Shown here piece by piece: positions 22,114-32,311 of a stretch of 64,000 nt of DNA. The notes beneath the pieces were generated by a model. It searched no databases and had not been told where the DNA came from. It saw nothing but the letters and a program-made list of their open reading frames with translations. The stretch comes from Progne subis subis. Taxonomy: Eukaryota > Chordata > Aves > Passeriformes > Hirundinidae. The first letter of the stretch is position 1, and the number at the start of each line of letters is the position of its first letter. The position numbers and the translations under genes were made by a program. Where the stretch lies: the NCBI GenBank assembly GCA_022316685.1, contig JAKJHU010000151.1, positions 124,001 through 188,000 on the forward strand, in the 5' to 3' direction.

Positions 22114-23443
22114 TTGAGGTGAAGGGCAGTGGTTGGGATTCCCAATCCCTGTAATCTGCTGTCACAGCGGGAGTGAGGCTGATCCATCCTGGCCTTCAGA
22201 GCTTCCCGTGGTGCTTCTGGTGTTGAGGTTGCTCCTGGCTGCAAACTCCAAATTTGCCCTTGGACCTTCCTACTAAAATCCTGAAAAGTTCCTCCATCGC
22301 CTTTCCTTCATCTGTGAGGTGGGAGACAGTGCAGAAGGATGAGATCCATTAGGAAATGGTCTTGCAGGGATTTTGCAAGGAGCGGATGTGGGGGGCCTCA
22401 TTTCATGCCTTGACGTTGGTCATCCCAAACTCCACATCATGGAAGCCAGCAGCAAATTGTTCTGAGCCAGGGATGCCTTTTCCCGTGGAAAAGAGGGAGG
22501 TTTGATCCCATACCATCCCAGAGCATTGCTGGGTGTGTGCGATGGTCCTGCTGCAGCCTGGGATGTCTTTGGTTGAGCGTTCTCTTCCTTCTGGGATTTG
22601 AGGATAGTGGTGGATTTTGCTGAATCGTCCCTTCCAGACTTGGAGCAAATCCTGTGGTGAGGGATTCATCTTCATTTTGGGAAGGTTTGCTTCCGGAAAA
22701 CCCTTCGGCAGAGATTTTCAGCTCTTTTTAGAGCTGCTTTGGGTTCCAAGTGTGAGCTTTTTACCCCCTGTCAGGAGCTGGGACATGCTGGTGGCTCCTG
22801 ATGTCCTGATAGTCCTTAGCTCTTTTTTTTTTCCTTTCATTCCTATTTGGAAAGAGCAATTTGGTTTTATCTTGGCTTTATCAGAGGTTTTTTTTAGTCT
22901 CTGCTTTGCTTTTTGCCTCGGGGTAGTCCTGCTGCATCCGTTTAATCCCTGAGGTTTTCCCCGGCGCTGGGGACAATCCCGGCAGCGTATCCAAGGTTCA
23001 GCATCTGGTCCCCAATTTGCATTTGTCCCTGCTCCCGTCTCGCTTTCAAATGCTGGAAGATCAATGTACCTGTCACTCACCGCTTTCCGTCTTGCCTCCG
23101 ATTGGGATTAACGGCACAGCTCGGCACTGAGCCCCGCCAGAGACACACGGGAAGGGTTGTGGTGGACAAGGATTGACAATGGGAGACCTTACAGCACTCA
23201 GGTCATGACTAAATTCAGTTCTTTTCCCCCATTCCTGTGCCTGTGCAGGAAGCTTTTCTATCCCATCTCCTTTTCCAAAAGCAGCAATAATCTCTTGGAT
23301 TTGGGAATCTGCCCTCCTGAAGTTCCCCTTGCTTATTTAAATTCCTTTTCCCCAACAGTATCCGAGCAGCATTTACTCCACCAATATTGTGGTTTCCCTA
23401 ATCCGTCCTGAGCAACATCATCTTCTCTTGCCTCATAGGTTTA
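22114..23443. other. Unique intronic DNA; CpG-bearing patch near 22950-23150
   Basis: No repeat or exon recognised. The patch has AATTTGCATTTG, GATCAATGTACCTGTCACTC and TTGGGATTAACGGCACAGC with several CpGs, again regulatory-like in texture only. Confidence 0.35.
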
Positions 23444-23582
23444 GAATCACAGAATCATGGAATAATCAATAAGGTTGGAAAAGAGCTCTGAGATCATCAG
23501 GTCCAAATGTTAACCCAGCACTTCCAAGGCCACCACTAAACTCTGTTCCCAAGTGCCACATCAACACGGCTTTTAGAGACAT
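23444..23582 (-). mobile_element. CR1 3'-end fragment, type B
   Basis: Antisense type B: AATCACAGAATCATGGAATA, AAGGTTGGAAAAGAGCTCTG, GGCCACCACTAAACTCTG, CCCAAGTGCCACATCAACAC. Confidence 0.9.
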
Positions 23583-23590
23583 CTTTTGCT

Positions 23591-23780
23591 GGACTGGGTT
23601 GCTCCAAGCCCCATCCAATCCATGGATGGAACAGCCACAACTTCTCTGGGCAGCCTGTGCCAGGGTCTCCCCACCCTCACATGGAAGAATTCCTTCCCAA
23701 TATTCCCTCAGGCAGTGGGAAGCCGTTCCCCCTTGTCCTATCACTACAGGTTGTCCAAAGTAGTTTCCCCATCTTTCTTT
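23591..23780 (-). mobile_element. CR1 fragment, type A
   Basis: Antisense type A lacking the tail: GGGTTGCTCCAAGCCCCATC, CACAACTTCTCTGGGCAGCC, GTGCCAGGGTCTCCCCACCC and CCCCCTTGTCCTATCACTAC. It follows the type B copy in the same orientation after 8 bp. Confidence 0.9.
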
Positions 23781-24041
23781 TAAGCCTCCTTTAAAAGAAG
23801 GTTTCTCCAGACCCTTCTCCAGGTGAAATATTCCAGGAGTGAACTCCTTTTATGCCCTCCCTGCTTCAACATCCCCAGGGAGCCAATTCTTGGTACTTCT
23901 CTCAGGAAAATAAAGAGAAGAAATAAAATAAGGACTCTTGCATCCAACCCCTTTCCTAAGGGATGTGTGTACTGCTGGCTCCTGGATCTTACCAAGCACC
24001 CTGGTGAGAGATTTTGGCAACAAATTCCCCATCTCAAGGTC

Positions 24042-24287
24042 AGCACTGGACAAGAGGAACCAGCCTTAAGTTGAACCAGAGGAAGTTTTGTTTGACTATT
24101 AGGAAAGATTTCCTCACTGAAGGGATGGAAGGCTTGGGCTGCCCAGGGAAGTGGTGGAATCTCCATCCCTTGAGGGGATTTAAAAGCCGCATGGATTTGG
24201 CACTTGGGAATATGGTTTAGCAGTGGCCTTGGCAGCAGTGGGCTGATGACCTTTAGAGGTCTTTTCCAACCATGACAATTCTACATT
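24042..24287 (+). mobile_element. CR1 3'-end fragment, type B
   Basis: Sense type B: ACAAGAGGAACCAGCCTTAA, GGGAAGTGGTGGAATCTCCA, CATGGATTTGGCACTTGGGA, GGTCTTTTCCAACCATGACA and ATTCTAC. Confidence 0.9.
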
Positions 24288-25274
24288 TACAGTTTACATC
24301 AGGAATTTTTTATTTATTTTTTTTTCCCCGGGAACGGGAGGTCGCGAGCGGTGCCCGCGGGACTCGCGGCTCGGCAGAAAGCCCCGAGCTCAGCAGCACG
24401 CGAGGCCCTGGCTGATAAATGATGCTCATATCCCATTCGAATATGATGCAAGCAGTTTTTTTGTAGTTTGTCTTCCATGGCGGTAGTAAAGTTTTTAATT
24501 AGGAAAGCTAATGAGATCGATTAGTCATTAGAAGTGACCTCTGGTTCGCGGCGAGGAGTGGGGATGTGTGCGCCGGGCTGATAACGGGGGACGCTGGGGT
24601 ATTGTTTGTAATAAAAGCGTGAAGTGTTTGATTTGAGTGAAATGTGCCACGGGGAATACATCACGCGGAGAGGAAAAAATTACAACCCTGGGAGCCTGTA
24701 ATGAAGGGAATTAAACCAACATCCTGTCTAAATAACATGATTATCTACACAAAACCCCTCAGCTAGCAAGTAATAATAGAAAACGGAGCTCTTCGTAGAG
24801 GCTCTTTGAGGAGGTGGTTAATGCCAGAGTCGCGCATCAGGCACTTTCCAAGGAGCAGCTTCGGAATGAATACACCATCCAATTACCTCTGGGAATAGAG
24901 TTTACCAGGTGCCAGCCTGTTTTTGGGGAAGGAGGAGGAGGGGGATGCCTGCAATAATTTGGGAGCTCTCTTTCTTGTCAGGCGGGAGTTTGATGCAGTT
25001 CTGGGTTGATTGGTGGCAGCTCGAGCTTGCGCGGGGGCAAGAAAAAATGTTAATTATGTATTCAGCGAATTCCCGGCTTAGTTGTTCCGTGAGGTCGGAG
25101 TGGAGGAGGGAAAGGGGCAACTTGTGCGGTTGCCGGCTGGGGAGGATGTGGGATTGTGGCTCTCATCCCTTCCCTGGTGGGATGGAAGTGCTTTGGGTAC
25201 ATGGTTGATGCTGTATCCATGAGAGGTTGGGTGCGTCCACGTGTTCTGGGTGACAAAAGTGACAGAAGGCAGAT
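24288..25274. other. CR1-free island; candidate conserved noncoding element at 24400-24900
   Basis: This stretch switches to AT-rich, CpG-retaining sequence with many homeodomain-like words: TTTTTAATTAGGAAAGCTAA, GATCGATTAGTCATTAG, AGGGAATTAAACC, AACATGATTATC. A G+C-rich patch precedes it (24336-24410, CGCGAGCGGTGCCCGCGGG). No CR1, no frame with a family motif. By texture this is one of the strongest enhancer-like candidates in the window; conservation is untested. Confidence 0.45.
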
Positions 25275-25488
25275 TCCAGTGGGACGTTAGGGTGAAATTC
25301 TTCCCTGCGAGGGTGGGGAGGCCCTGGCAGATGTTGCCCGGAGAAGCTGTGGCTGCTCCATCCCTGGAAGTGTCCAAGGCCAGGTTGGACAGGGCTTGGA
25401 GCAACCTGGGATGATGGAAGGTGTTCCTGCCCGTGGCAGGATGTCTTCAAGGTCCCTTCCAACCCAAACCATTCCATGAGTCCGTGAT
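25275..25488 (+). mobile_element. CR1 3'-end fragment, type A
   Basis: Sense type A: AAATTCTTCCCTGCGAGGGT, GGAGAAGCTGTGGCTGCTCC, GTGTCCAAGGCCAGGTTGG, AAGGTCCCTTCCAACCCAAA and CCATTCCATGAGTCCG. Confidence 0.92.
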
Positions 25489-26639
25489 TTCAGGACAGTC
25501 CCACCATCACCATAGCTGGGATTTCATCGTGTGTGTGGTGTTGGTCCCTGCAGGCGTTGGCATCTCTGTCCTTTTGTTGTCCCCGTTTTCCTGCCCTAAA
25601 TACAATTCCCTGAAGGAAAAAAACTCCTTTAAGTTTACCAGCACTCAGGAGCAATTTTAATTGTAATTAGAGCTTCGGCCTTGCAAAGGCTTTAAAAGCC
25701 CACGCAGAGGTTTGGTCACTGCCCTGAAGAATTTGATCTGCTACAAAAAAATCCTGGGATAGGGAAAGAGCAACGAAATCCCGCTTGCTTTCCACATCCT
25801 TTCCTCTCTCCCTTCTTGCCTCACCTCTAAAGTGGCTGCAGTTCCTCCAGTCACTGAATCATCAAATGGTTTCTACTGGAAGAGAACTTGGAAGATCCTT
25901 TAGCTCCATGATTTATCCCATGGGTTCAGATTGCGGAATGTTGTGTCATCTTTATCAGGAAAAATTCCAGTGTTTTTTCTGTCATGGCAGAGCCTGGTTT
26001 TTGCCTTTTCCCATCAACTGGGGGTTATAACTTTTTTGCTGAGTTTGGGAATGGAAATTTGTGTTGCCTGTGCCTTCCCGAAACCAATACCAAGTCATCA
26101 ACTTGTTGGGAAAGCTCAAGAAGGAAAATATTCCCTGTATGAAACTGTAAAGCTGTGGATTGATGTCGCCACTGTCGCAGGGAAGAGGGGGAGCTGTTCC
26201 CTCCTTTCTAGGGAATGGTGTCAGCTCTAAAATGTATTTCTCTATTTTCCTCAGTTTACCTGGGAATCCACCTTATTCTCCCTCCTCTCACAAACACAGG
26301 CATGGGTCTAACGTTTTCACTGGAAATAAACAATCCCACTTTTCCCCTCCCTACCTCTCCATAATTTTAATGAGAGGATCTCCAAGAAAAACAGCCGGCC
26401 GTTTAAATCAGTTATAAAACCCGGAGACTGAGGCTCAGCATGGAGTGTCAGCTTTAATTATCTGGGCAGTTACAGCTGTATGTTATAAAAGTCGGGCAAT
26501 TAGGTGCATTCCTGAAAGCTTGGGGAAAAAAAAAAAGCCTCCTGGAGGAAAACCACAGTCAAACATAGAACTGTTAATTGCACGAAACATTCAGTGGAAT
26601 AACCCGGGATGTAGATCATCCTGCAACATGGGGAATCTG
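25489..26639. other. Unique intronic DNA
   Basis: Only a short worn CR1 tail (25856-25908, listed) is recognised. The rest is moderately AT-rich with no exon or repeat evident. Confidence 0.4.
25856..25908 (-). mobile_element. Probable CR1 3'-tail remnant
   Basis: GAATCATCAAATGGTTTCTA followed by CTGGAAGAGAACTTGGAAGA resembles a degraded antisense CR1 tail. Too short and diverged for certainty. Confidence 0.5.
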
Positions 26640-26769
26640 TGAATGGATAGGGATGGAAGGGAGCTTAATGCTCATCCAGTTCCCTACCCATGGAAGGGAC
26701 CTTCCATTATCTCAGGTTGCTCCAAGCCCTGTCCAGCCTGGACTTCCACACTTCTGGGGAGGAAAAATA
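26640..26769 (-). mobile_element. CR1 3'-end fragment, type A
   Basis: Antisense: GAATGGATAGGGATGGAAGG, TACCCATGGAAGGGACCTTC, CAGGTTGCTCCAAGCCCTGT and TCCAGCCTGGACTTCC. Lies about 375 bases before the ZC3H3 exon at 27144. Confidence 0.85.
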
Positions 26770-26994
26770 CGATGAGAATGCCAAGGATTAAAGGTATACA
26801 TTAATTTCCAGTGTGGATGTTGGGATCAAGGTGAATCCTGTGATTCCTGTGGTAAGAGTTTTGCTGATGGGCTGGTGGAACCAGTCCCAAGCCCATCCAG
26901 ACTTTTCTGTACTGTCAGCCTAGTCATCCCATTCCTGAAACTTCATCCCTTTTTTCAGGTGCTAAAAAGTTGGATGTAGGGATTAAATTGTATG

Positions 26995-27065
26995 TGGGAC
27001 CAATGGCCATTGAACTTGATGGTCTTAAAGGTCTTTTCCAACCTTAAAAATTCTATGATTCTGTG
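26995..27065 (+). mobile_element. CR1 3'-tail fragment, type B
   Basis: Sense tail: CATTGAACTTGATGGTCTTA, AAAGGTCTTTTCCAACC and the octamer-like tail AATTCTATGATTCTGTG. It ends 78 bases before the ZC3H3 exon, so it sits close to the splice acceptor and branch region. Confidence 0.88.
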
Positions 27066-27143
27066 AGAATGTTGGTGAGATCCCTCCTGTGCCCATCCAC
27101 ACCTGAATTTCAGGCCTGTTTTTCCATGTTTTTTTTCTCCTAG

Positions 27144-27294
27144 GATCCAACTTCCAATTTGTGAGGAGCCCCCCAGCCAACAAGGTGATAAAGACGCGCT
27201 ACAGAATCGTGAAGAAGAACGTGATGTCTCCAGCCTTATCATCCTTCACCAGCCCCATTCCCACCTGGAAGACCAGGCGCCCTGTGACATCCAG
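27144..27294 (+). CDS. ZC3H3: ZC3H3 internal coding exon (151 bp), upstream of the CCCH zinc-finger region
   Basis: Internal exon of the CCCH zinc finger protein ZC3H3 (SMICL), a nuclear RNA-binding protein implicated in polyadenylated mRNA export and in Smad/CPSF-linked and poly(A)-RNA surveillance roles (family knowledge). A T-rich tract ends in the acceptor AG at 27142-27143; the donor is GTAATT at 27295. The exon enters with two bases of a split codon (27144-27145), holds 49 whole codons (27146-27292) and leaves with AG (27293-27294). The peptide begins SNFQFVRSPPAN, then has the basic block KVIKTRYRIVKKN, then a Ser/Pro-rich linker and TWKTRRPVTSR. The KVIKTRYRIVKK block matches my memory of vertebrate ZC3H3 immediately before the second exon's motif, and the frame has no stop. 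No zinc finger lies in this exon. A CR1 tail sits 78 bases upstream. The flanking exon on the left is outside the window or unrecognised. Confidence 0.92.
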
Positions 27295-28624
27295 GTAATT
27301 CTTCCACCCCTGGAATGCAGCTGGTTGGGATGTGGGAGCCACGGGAACTCCCACGTTGGCTCCGTTGTTTTTCCGTTGCACCTTCGCTGTTTAATTTCTC
27401 CCTTTGTTTGGTCTACTCTGAGTTTATTGACTTAAAGTGTGAAATCATATTAGGAATTGTGTTGTCCCGAGCTGGTGCCAACAGCTTATGTCTTTGGCTT
27501 CCTATTTATTCCCTCTTGGAATTAATTGTTTCCATGGAGCCGTTAAATAAGCTGAAAAGAGAATGAATAAATGTGTTGGTGATGAAGGGGGGCGTGTTGG
27601 ATGTTCTGAATTTAAACCAGGATGTAGTTGCTGTTCCAGACTAGTTTATTCCCAATTATCTGGATGGCTGGAACATCAGGAATTCTTTTGTCGCTGCCTA
27701 GAGAAGGGAGGCACTGAAGGTGCCGTATCCTTGAGTTGGAATATTCCTAAATCCATAGAGGTGGAGATGCTTCCAAGGGAGCATCTCAGAGGCCAAGACA
27801 GGACCTGGAGCTTGTGCAGAAGCAGGAAGGTGGTGAAAATAATTGATTCTTTAAAACAAGGTGCGATCAGAAGTGGTGGGTTTGGTGAAAATACAGTTTT
27901 TGGCTATTTTTAGGTCAGGAATAACTCGTCCTCCCACTGAAATGCCAGGAGTCACGGACAGTATTTTGGGCAAACAGAGTCTGCTCTGCTCTTCTCTGGC
28001 TTTGTCCTCCGTGCTCCAGGTGGTTTCCTCCAAAAGTCATTCCCCAGCAATGCCCTGGGGGTTGGTGGCTTTTATGGTAGAGCTGTGGAGGGACAAAAAT
28101 CCTCCTGGTGATTGTTTTCAAAGCCTGACTTTGCCTGGTATTTCCCTTTAAAAGTGAATTTTAGGATTCCCAAATCCGTATCTGAAGGGAGAGTTGGCTT
28201 TGGAAGAGTTCAGGGTGATGAAGCAAAGTAGGGGATAAACAAAGAGGTTGGGAAAAAAGGTTGGGTGAATTATTTTGTCTGTTTTCCAAGCTCTTGATTG
28301 AGAAACTCCTCGTCTCCTGTACGCTACTGGCCTCGAAATGCTTCTTCGAGTATGGAAACTGGGATTCTTTTGGGCTCAATGTCAACCTTATCTGCACCAC
28401 CTCCTCCTTTGTCTTCACCTTCTACCTTTCCCTGTGATATTTTCCCACCTGGGCATCTTCCCTGAGATCCACAGATCTCCTTTTGTTCTGGGTTTTCTCC
28501 TGCAATTACTGCTCCACTTGGAGGTGCTACCTCCATTTGCACATCCTTGGGACCAAATCCCTGCATTTCTCTTTCCAGAAACAAACCACGTAATTTTTTA
28601 GCCTGCTCCATCATCCTGCAATTT
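27295..28624. other. Unique intronic DNA after the first ZC3H3 exon
   Basis: No repeat or second exon recognised. Frames are short and unremarkable. Confidence 0.45.
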
Positions 28625-28799
28625 TGTGGAATCACAGGATGTTTGGGTGGGAAGTGACCCTTGAGATCCTTGAGTTCCAACCTCCTGCCATGGTCAGGGA
28701 CACTTTCCACTATTCCAGGTTTCTCCAACCTGGCCTTGGACACTTCCAGGGATGAGGCAGCCACAGCTTCTCTTGGAAACCTGTGCCAGGGCCTCACCA
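28625..28799 (-). mobile_element. CR1 fragment, type A, left half of an inverted pair
   Basis: Antisense type A: GTGGAATCACAGGATGTTTG, CCATGGTCAGGGACACTTTC, CCTTGGACACTTCCAGGGAT, CAGCCACAGCTTCTCTTGG, GCCAGGGCCTCACCAC. Bases 28678-28751 are an almost perfect inverted copy of 28800-28873. Confidence 0.92.
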
Positions 28800-28873
28800 C
28801 CCTAGAAGTGTCCAAGGCCAGGTTGGAGCAACCTGGAATAGTGGAAAGTGTCCCTGACCATGGCAGGAGGTTG
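28678..28873. repeat. 74-bp near-perfect inverted repeat with 48-bp spacer
   Basis: Left arm 28678-28751 and right arm 28800-28873 are reverse complements at 72 of 74 positions. Both arms share changes from the usual CR1 text, such as ACCATGGTCAGGGACACTTTC. The spacer is ordinary CR1 sequence belonging to the left half. As RNA or single-stranded DNA this would fold into a long hairpin. Confidence 0.95.
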
Positions 28874-28915
28874 AAACAAGGTGGTTTTAAACGTCCTTCC
28901 CAACTCAAATGATTC
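28800..28915 (+). mobile_element. CR1 3'-end fragment, type A, right half of an inverted pair
   Basis: Sense: GAAGTGTCCAAGGCCAGG, GTGTCCCTGACCATGGCAGG, then AAACGTCCTTCCCAACTCAA and ATGATTC. The first 74 bases mirror the left half with two mismatches; the last 40 bases do not, matching only at the level expected of two independent CR1 tails. Confidence 0.92.
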
Positions 28916-30698
28916 TTTCAGCCTTAATTAATAGAAAACAACTCATCCTCCAACTGTCGGGCTCAGCTTCTTCCCTCACCCCTCGTTACTCCAGACCTGG
29001 GTGGTTGATGGATGGAGGGTCCATGGTGAGAATCAAGGAGAGGGAAAGCTTCAGGCATGGAATTCAGAGCAGGAATGTATGGGGTCTGTGTGGTGGCTCC
29101 AGCTCAACCCAGTGGTGATTTTCCAAGGAGCGACCTCGTTCTGCTGCGATTGGCTGAGAGCTCCTGCTCACAGGATCATTTTCCCTGTATTAATCTCCGA
29201 CTTCATTAAATTGGTGTAGTTTAGATCTTACAGCTGCTTCAGACAAATCTTGATAAAATGCCATCAGCAAATTAAAACAATTATGTTTTAAAGAAGCCAT
29301 AAATCTCTGTCTCCCAATTACCTTCATTGGGGGTGATCAATCATCTGGCCTGTCTGGGGGAAGCACACGGCAAACGCTTCTCCTGGAGTTTTTACAGGAT
29401 TTTTTGCTCCATCATTCCTATCATTGTCTTGGATCTTTCACAAGCAATACGCCAGGATCTGCTTTTTTCCTGATTCTCTTTGCTCTTCGCAAAACAAGGA
29501 GCAGCTCTGGTGATGGTGGGACACCCCTTTAGTCACCTCAATTTTATTTTTCATACTGAGTAGCCAATTTTTTTTTAATACTCCTAATTTAAATTTTAAT
29601 AATTTTAATGCTTTTAAAATAATTTGATATTTTTACTATCCTCTTTCCCTTAAGCCAGCAACGAGATGTCAACTGGAGGTGCTGCCCTCCAGTGCTACTC
29701 CCAAACGTGTTCCCAGCTGGTACTAAGGAGTGATTTCTTCCATGAAATCCAGGTTTTTGGATATCTGGAAGCAATGTTCCAGGGTTTTACTTTGTTGGGA
29801 CATCCAGGATGTCTCCCTTTTTGCCAATAAATCCCCAAATCACCAGACTAAGATGAAGAGAGATGTGGCCTTGGGAAATGAGTGACAGGGAGAGTTGCCA
29901 GAGGTACCTGATGTCAATCCCTTGGGAATGAATTCCATCCTCCCCTTCTTGCTGGCTTGCATTAAACTCGGCCCTGCTGCTGACTTTTCTTCGAGGCGAT
30001 AGGTGGGAGTATATTTTAAATTAATTTTACTCCACTTTTTGTAATATTTTTGTTTTAAATAGATTTATAAGCAACTCGGGGCCTATTTCTCCAAATTTAT
30101 GAAGATAATTTTCACTCTCTTGATAAGGTGAAATTTACACCTGCTATTTCCATATTAATTCACATTGCTAAGTGGATCTAATTTTCTTCCGTTCTTCTAT
30201 CTGGTGAGTGTGGCCTTTCCTAATGCAATTTCCCCTTCACTAAATCACTGTGATCGGGAGTCATGATCGAGTTAAATTAACTTAAATTAATTTACTTAAT
30301 AAGAGCTCCAGATCATTGTGAATGAGGTTAAGATTTATTGATTCTCCTTTTCACTCCTTCCCCTTATCTCCCGCGGCTTTGCTGGGAGCGCAGCTCACAA
30401 GGGCTGTGATTTGCTGGCCTTAAATTTCGGTCGCTCCTGGTGACATTGAGGTTGGGCATCCCTTAAAAATCCTGGAGGGAGGTGTCCTCTCTCCTCACAG
30501 CCTCCCTCTGCTGGGAAAGGGATGAGGGATTTGCCATGGAGGAGTTGGGATGGACAGAATGTCCATCAATGGGAGATTTGGCAGTGATGCTTCTCCTGTT
30601 TCCAGCCTCTTTCCGTGGTCCACCATGGATGCAGCCACCAAAAGAATGGGATGTCCATGTGTCATAGACCTTGCACAGAGGCAGCAGAAGCCTTCTGG
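28916..30698. other. CR1-free, AT-rich island; candidate noncoding elements at 29130-30360
   Basis: About 1.8 kb without CR1. It has AT-rich segments (29560-29640, 30000-30310) with TTAAATTAACTTAAATTAATT, and CpG-bearing words such as CTGCTGCGATTGGCTGAGAG (29134; includes an inverted CCAAT). No exon is seen. The texture suggests old unique, possibly constrained, DNA. Confidence 0.4.
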
Positions 30699-31137
30699 GG
30701 TTGATGATCAGAGGGATGGAGCAGCTTTCCTACAAGGAAAGGCTGAAAGAATTGGGATTGTTCAGCCTGGAGAAGAGAAGCTTCAGGGTGACCTCATTCC
30801 AGTGCCTGAAGGGGCTTACAGGGAAGGAGGAGAGGGAATTTTTGCAAGGAGTGACAGGACAAGGGGGAATGGCTTCCCACTGAAAATAAATAGCGTTAGA
30901 TTGGATATCGGGAAGAAGTTCTTCCCTGTGAGGGTGGTGAGGTCCTTGCACAGATTTCCCAGAGAAGCTGGATCACCAGGAAAGTGGTTGTGGTCCCAAA
31001 GCTTCCAGAGCTCAAGGAGCATTTGGACAGCACTCTCAGGCATGGGGTGGGATTTTTGAGGTGTCCTATGCAGAACCAGGAGTTGGACTAGATGATCCTT
31101 GCGCGTCCCTTCCAACTCAGAATATTCTAGGATTCAA
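30699..31137 (+). mobile_element. CR1 fragment, type C, about 440 bp
   Basis: Sense type C: GATCAGAGGGATGGAGCAGC, AAAGGCTGAAAGAATTGGGA, TTCAGCCTGGAGAAGAGAAG, TTAGATTGGATATCGGGAAG, CAGAACCAGGAGTTGGACTA, GATGATCCTTGCGCGTCCCT and the tail ATATTCTAGGATTCAAT. One of the better preserved copies. Confidence 0.94.
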
Positions 31138-31607
31138 TAAACTCCTTCAGAATACTCCAGTTCTCCCTCTGGAGAGGCAAAACCACTTTAAAGACACAAT
31201 TTTGGGAGCAGAGAGCCCTTTGAGTTGAGTCTATAGACCCCCAGTGGGGAATGAAACACTGACCCACTTCGAAGAGTTTTCTTCTCAAATTCTGCTGCAA
31301 GTGTGGAAAACAAAAAAACAAACGTCACCTGTCTGCAAGTAATGAGTTGTGTCTGGCACTGCTGGGGAAGCTCTGATATTTCTTCCTGAAAACTTTGCGG
31401 CGCCTCTTGAGGGACAATCCTACCCCTCCAGCACTATAAATAAGTAAAGAACAAGATAATCCAACATTTGTCAGAGAAATGCCAGCTCAGGAGAAAGGGA
31501 CTCGTCAGCGGAGGATTCGCTCGTGTGGTTTAGTTTTGTTTTTCTTTTTTCCTTTTATTTTCTTCTCTTTTGTTCTGTTCCGTGGCCTGGAGCGTGTTGA
31601 GCGGATT
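31138..31607. other. Unique intronic DNA
   Basis: No repeat or gene recognised; T-rich run at 31530-31570. Confidence 0.4.
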
Positions 31608-31757
31608 ACGATGGAAACAGTTGTCACCATCCCTGGAGGCATTCAAGAAATGTCTGGATGTGGCGCTCAGCGCTCTGGTCTGGTGGACAAGGTGGTGATT
31701 GGTCAAAGTTTGGACTTGATGGTCTTTTCCAGCCAAAATGATTCCGTGATACGGTGA
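31608..31757 (+). mobile_element. CR1 3'-end fragment, type B
   Basis: Sense type B: CACCATCCCTGGAGGCATTC, TCTGGATGTGGCGCTCAGCG, TTGGACTTGATGGTCTTTTC and ATGATTCCGTGATACGG. Confidence 0.9.
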
Positions 31758-32140
31758 TTACAAGGATTTCCCCCCCAGGTTTCAAAGATCTGAAGCCTTT
31801 AGGGATTTGAGCTGAAAGATAAAGTGGGTGATGCAGGGTTTGAAATGGGGCTCAGCCAGAGGGGAGGGTCCAAGGGCCACTTCCCTGGGAAAGGGGAGAT
31901 ACAGCTGGGCATCCAAGAGGAGGAGGAACCACCATCCCTTCCAGCCATCTTCTCGTCCTCTGCAGGAGGTTGGGATTTCTTGTTCCAGGTCACTTGGACA
32001 CACCAACCTCCTTGTCCCATCCCATCCCTTCCCTTCCTTCACAGTGGGTGGTTTTGGGTTTCCAGTTTCCTTTTGCACCTTTAACAACGGCTTTTAGACA
32101 CCAACTGCCAACCTGCTGACCCAACTCACGATCCAGTTCA
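31758..32140. other. Unique intronic DNA
   Basis: No repeat or gene recognised. Confidence 0.4.
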
Positions 32141-32311
32141 GAGAATCATGGAATGGTTTGGCTTAGGAGGTTCCTTGGAAAAGCATCTGGTCCAACCCCC
32201 CATGCCATGGGCAGGGCTGCCTTCCACTAGACCAGGTTTTCCCAATCCCTATCCAGCCTGGCCTTGAACACTTCCATGGGGTGGGACGATCCATTTCATG
32301 CAGCCCCTGTC
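32141..32311 (-). mobile_element. CR1 3'-end fragment, type A
   Basis: Antisense: AGAGAATCATGGAATGGTTT, CCATGCCATGGGCAGGGCTG, CCACTAGACCAGGTTTTCCC, GGCCTTGAACACTTCCATGG. Confidence 0.9.

Larger units (their letters stand above)
1..27143 (+). other. ZC3H3: Upstream ZC3H3 intron (partial)
   Basis: The exon at 27144 begins with the second base of a codon, so a further coding exon must lie to the left. I see no segment in 1-27143 that resembles the ZC3H3 N-terminal coding exon, so this whole span is most simply the 3' part of the preceding intron. It contains CR1 fragments, two tandem arrays, a poly(A) run and unique DNA, itemised separately. A small divergent exon could be missed by eye. Confidence 0.6.
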
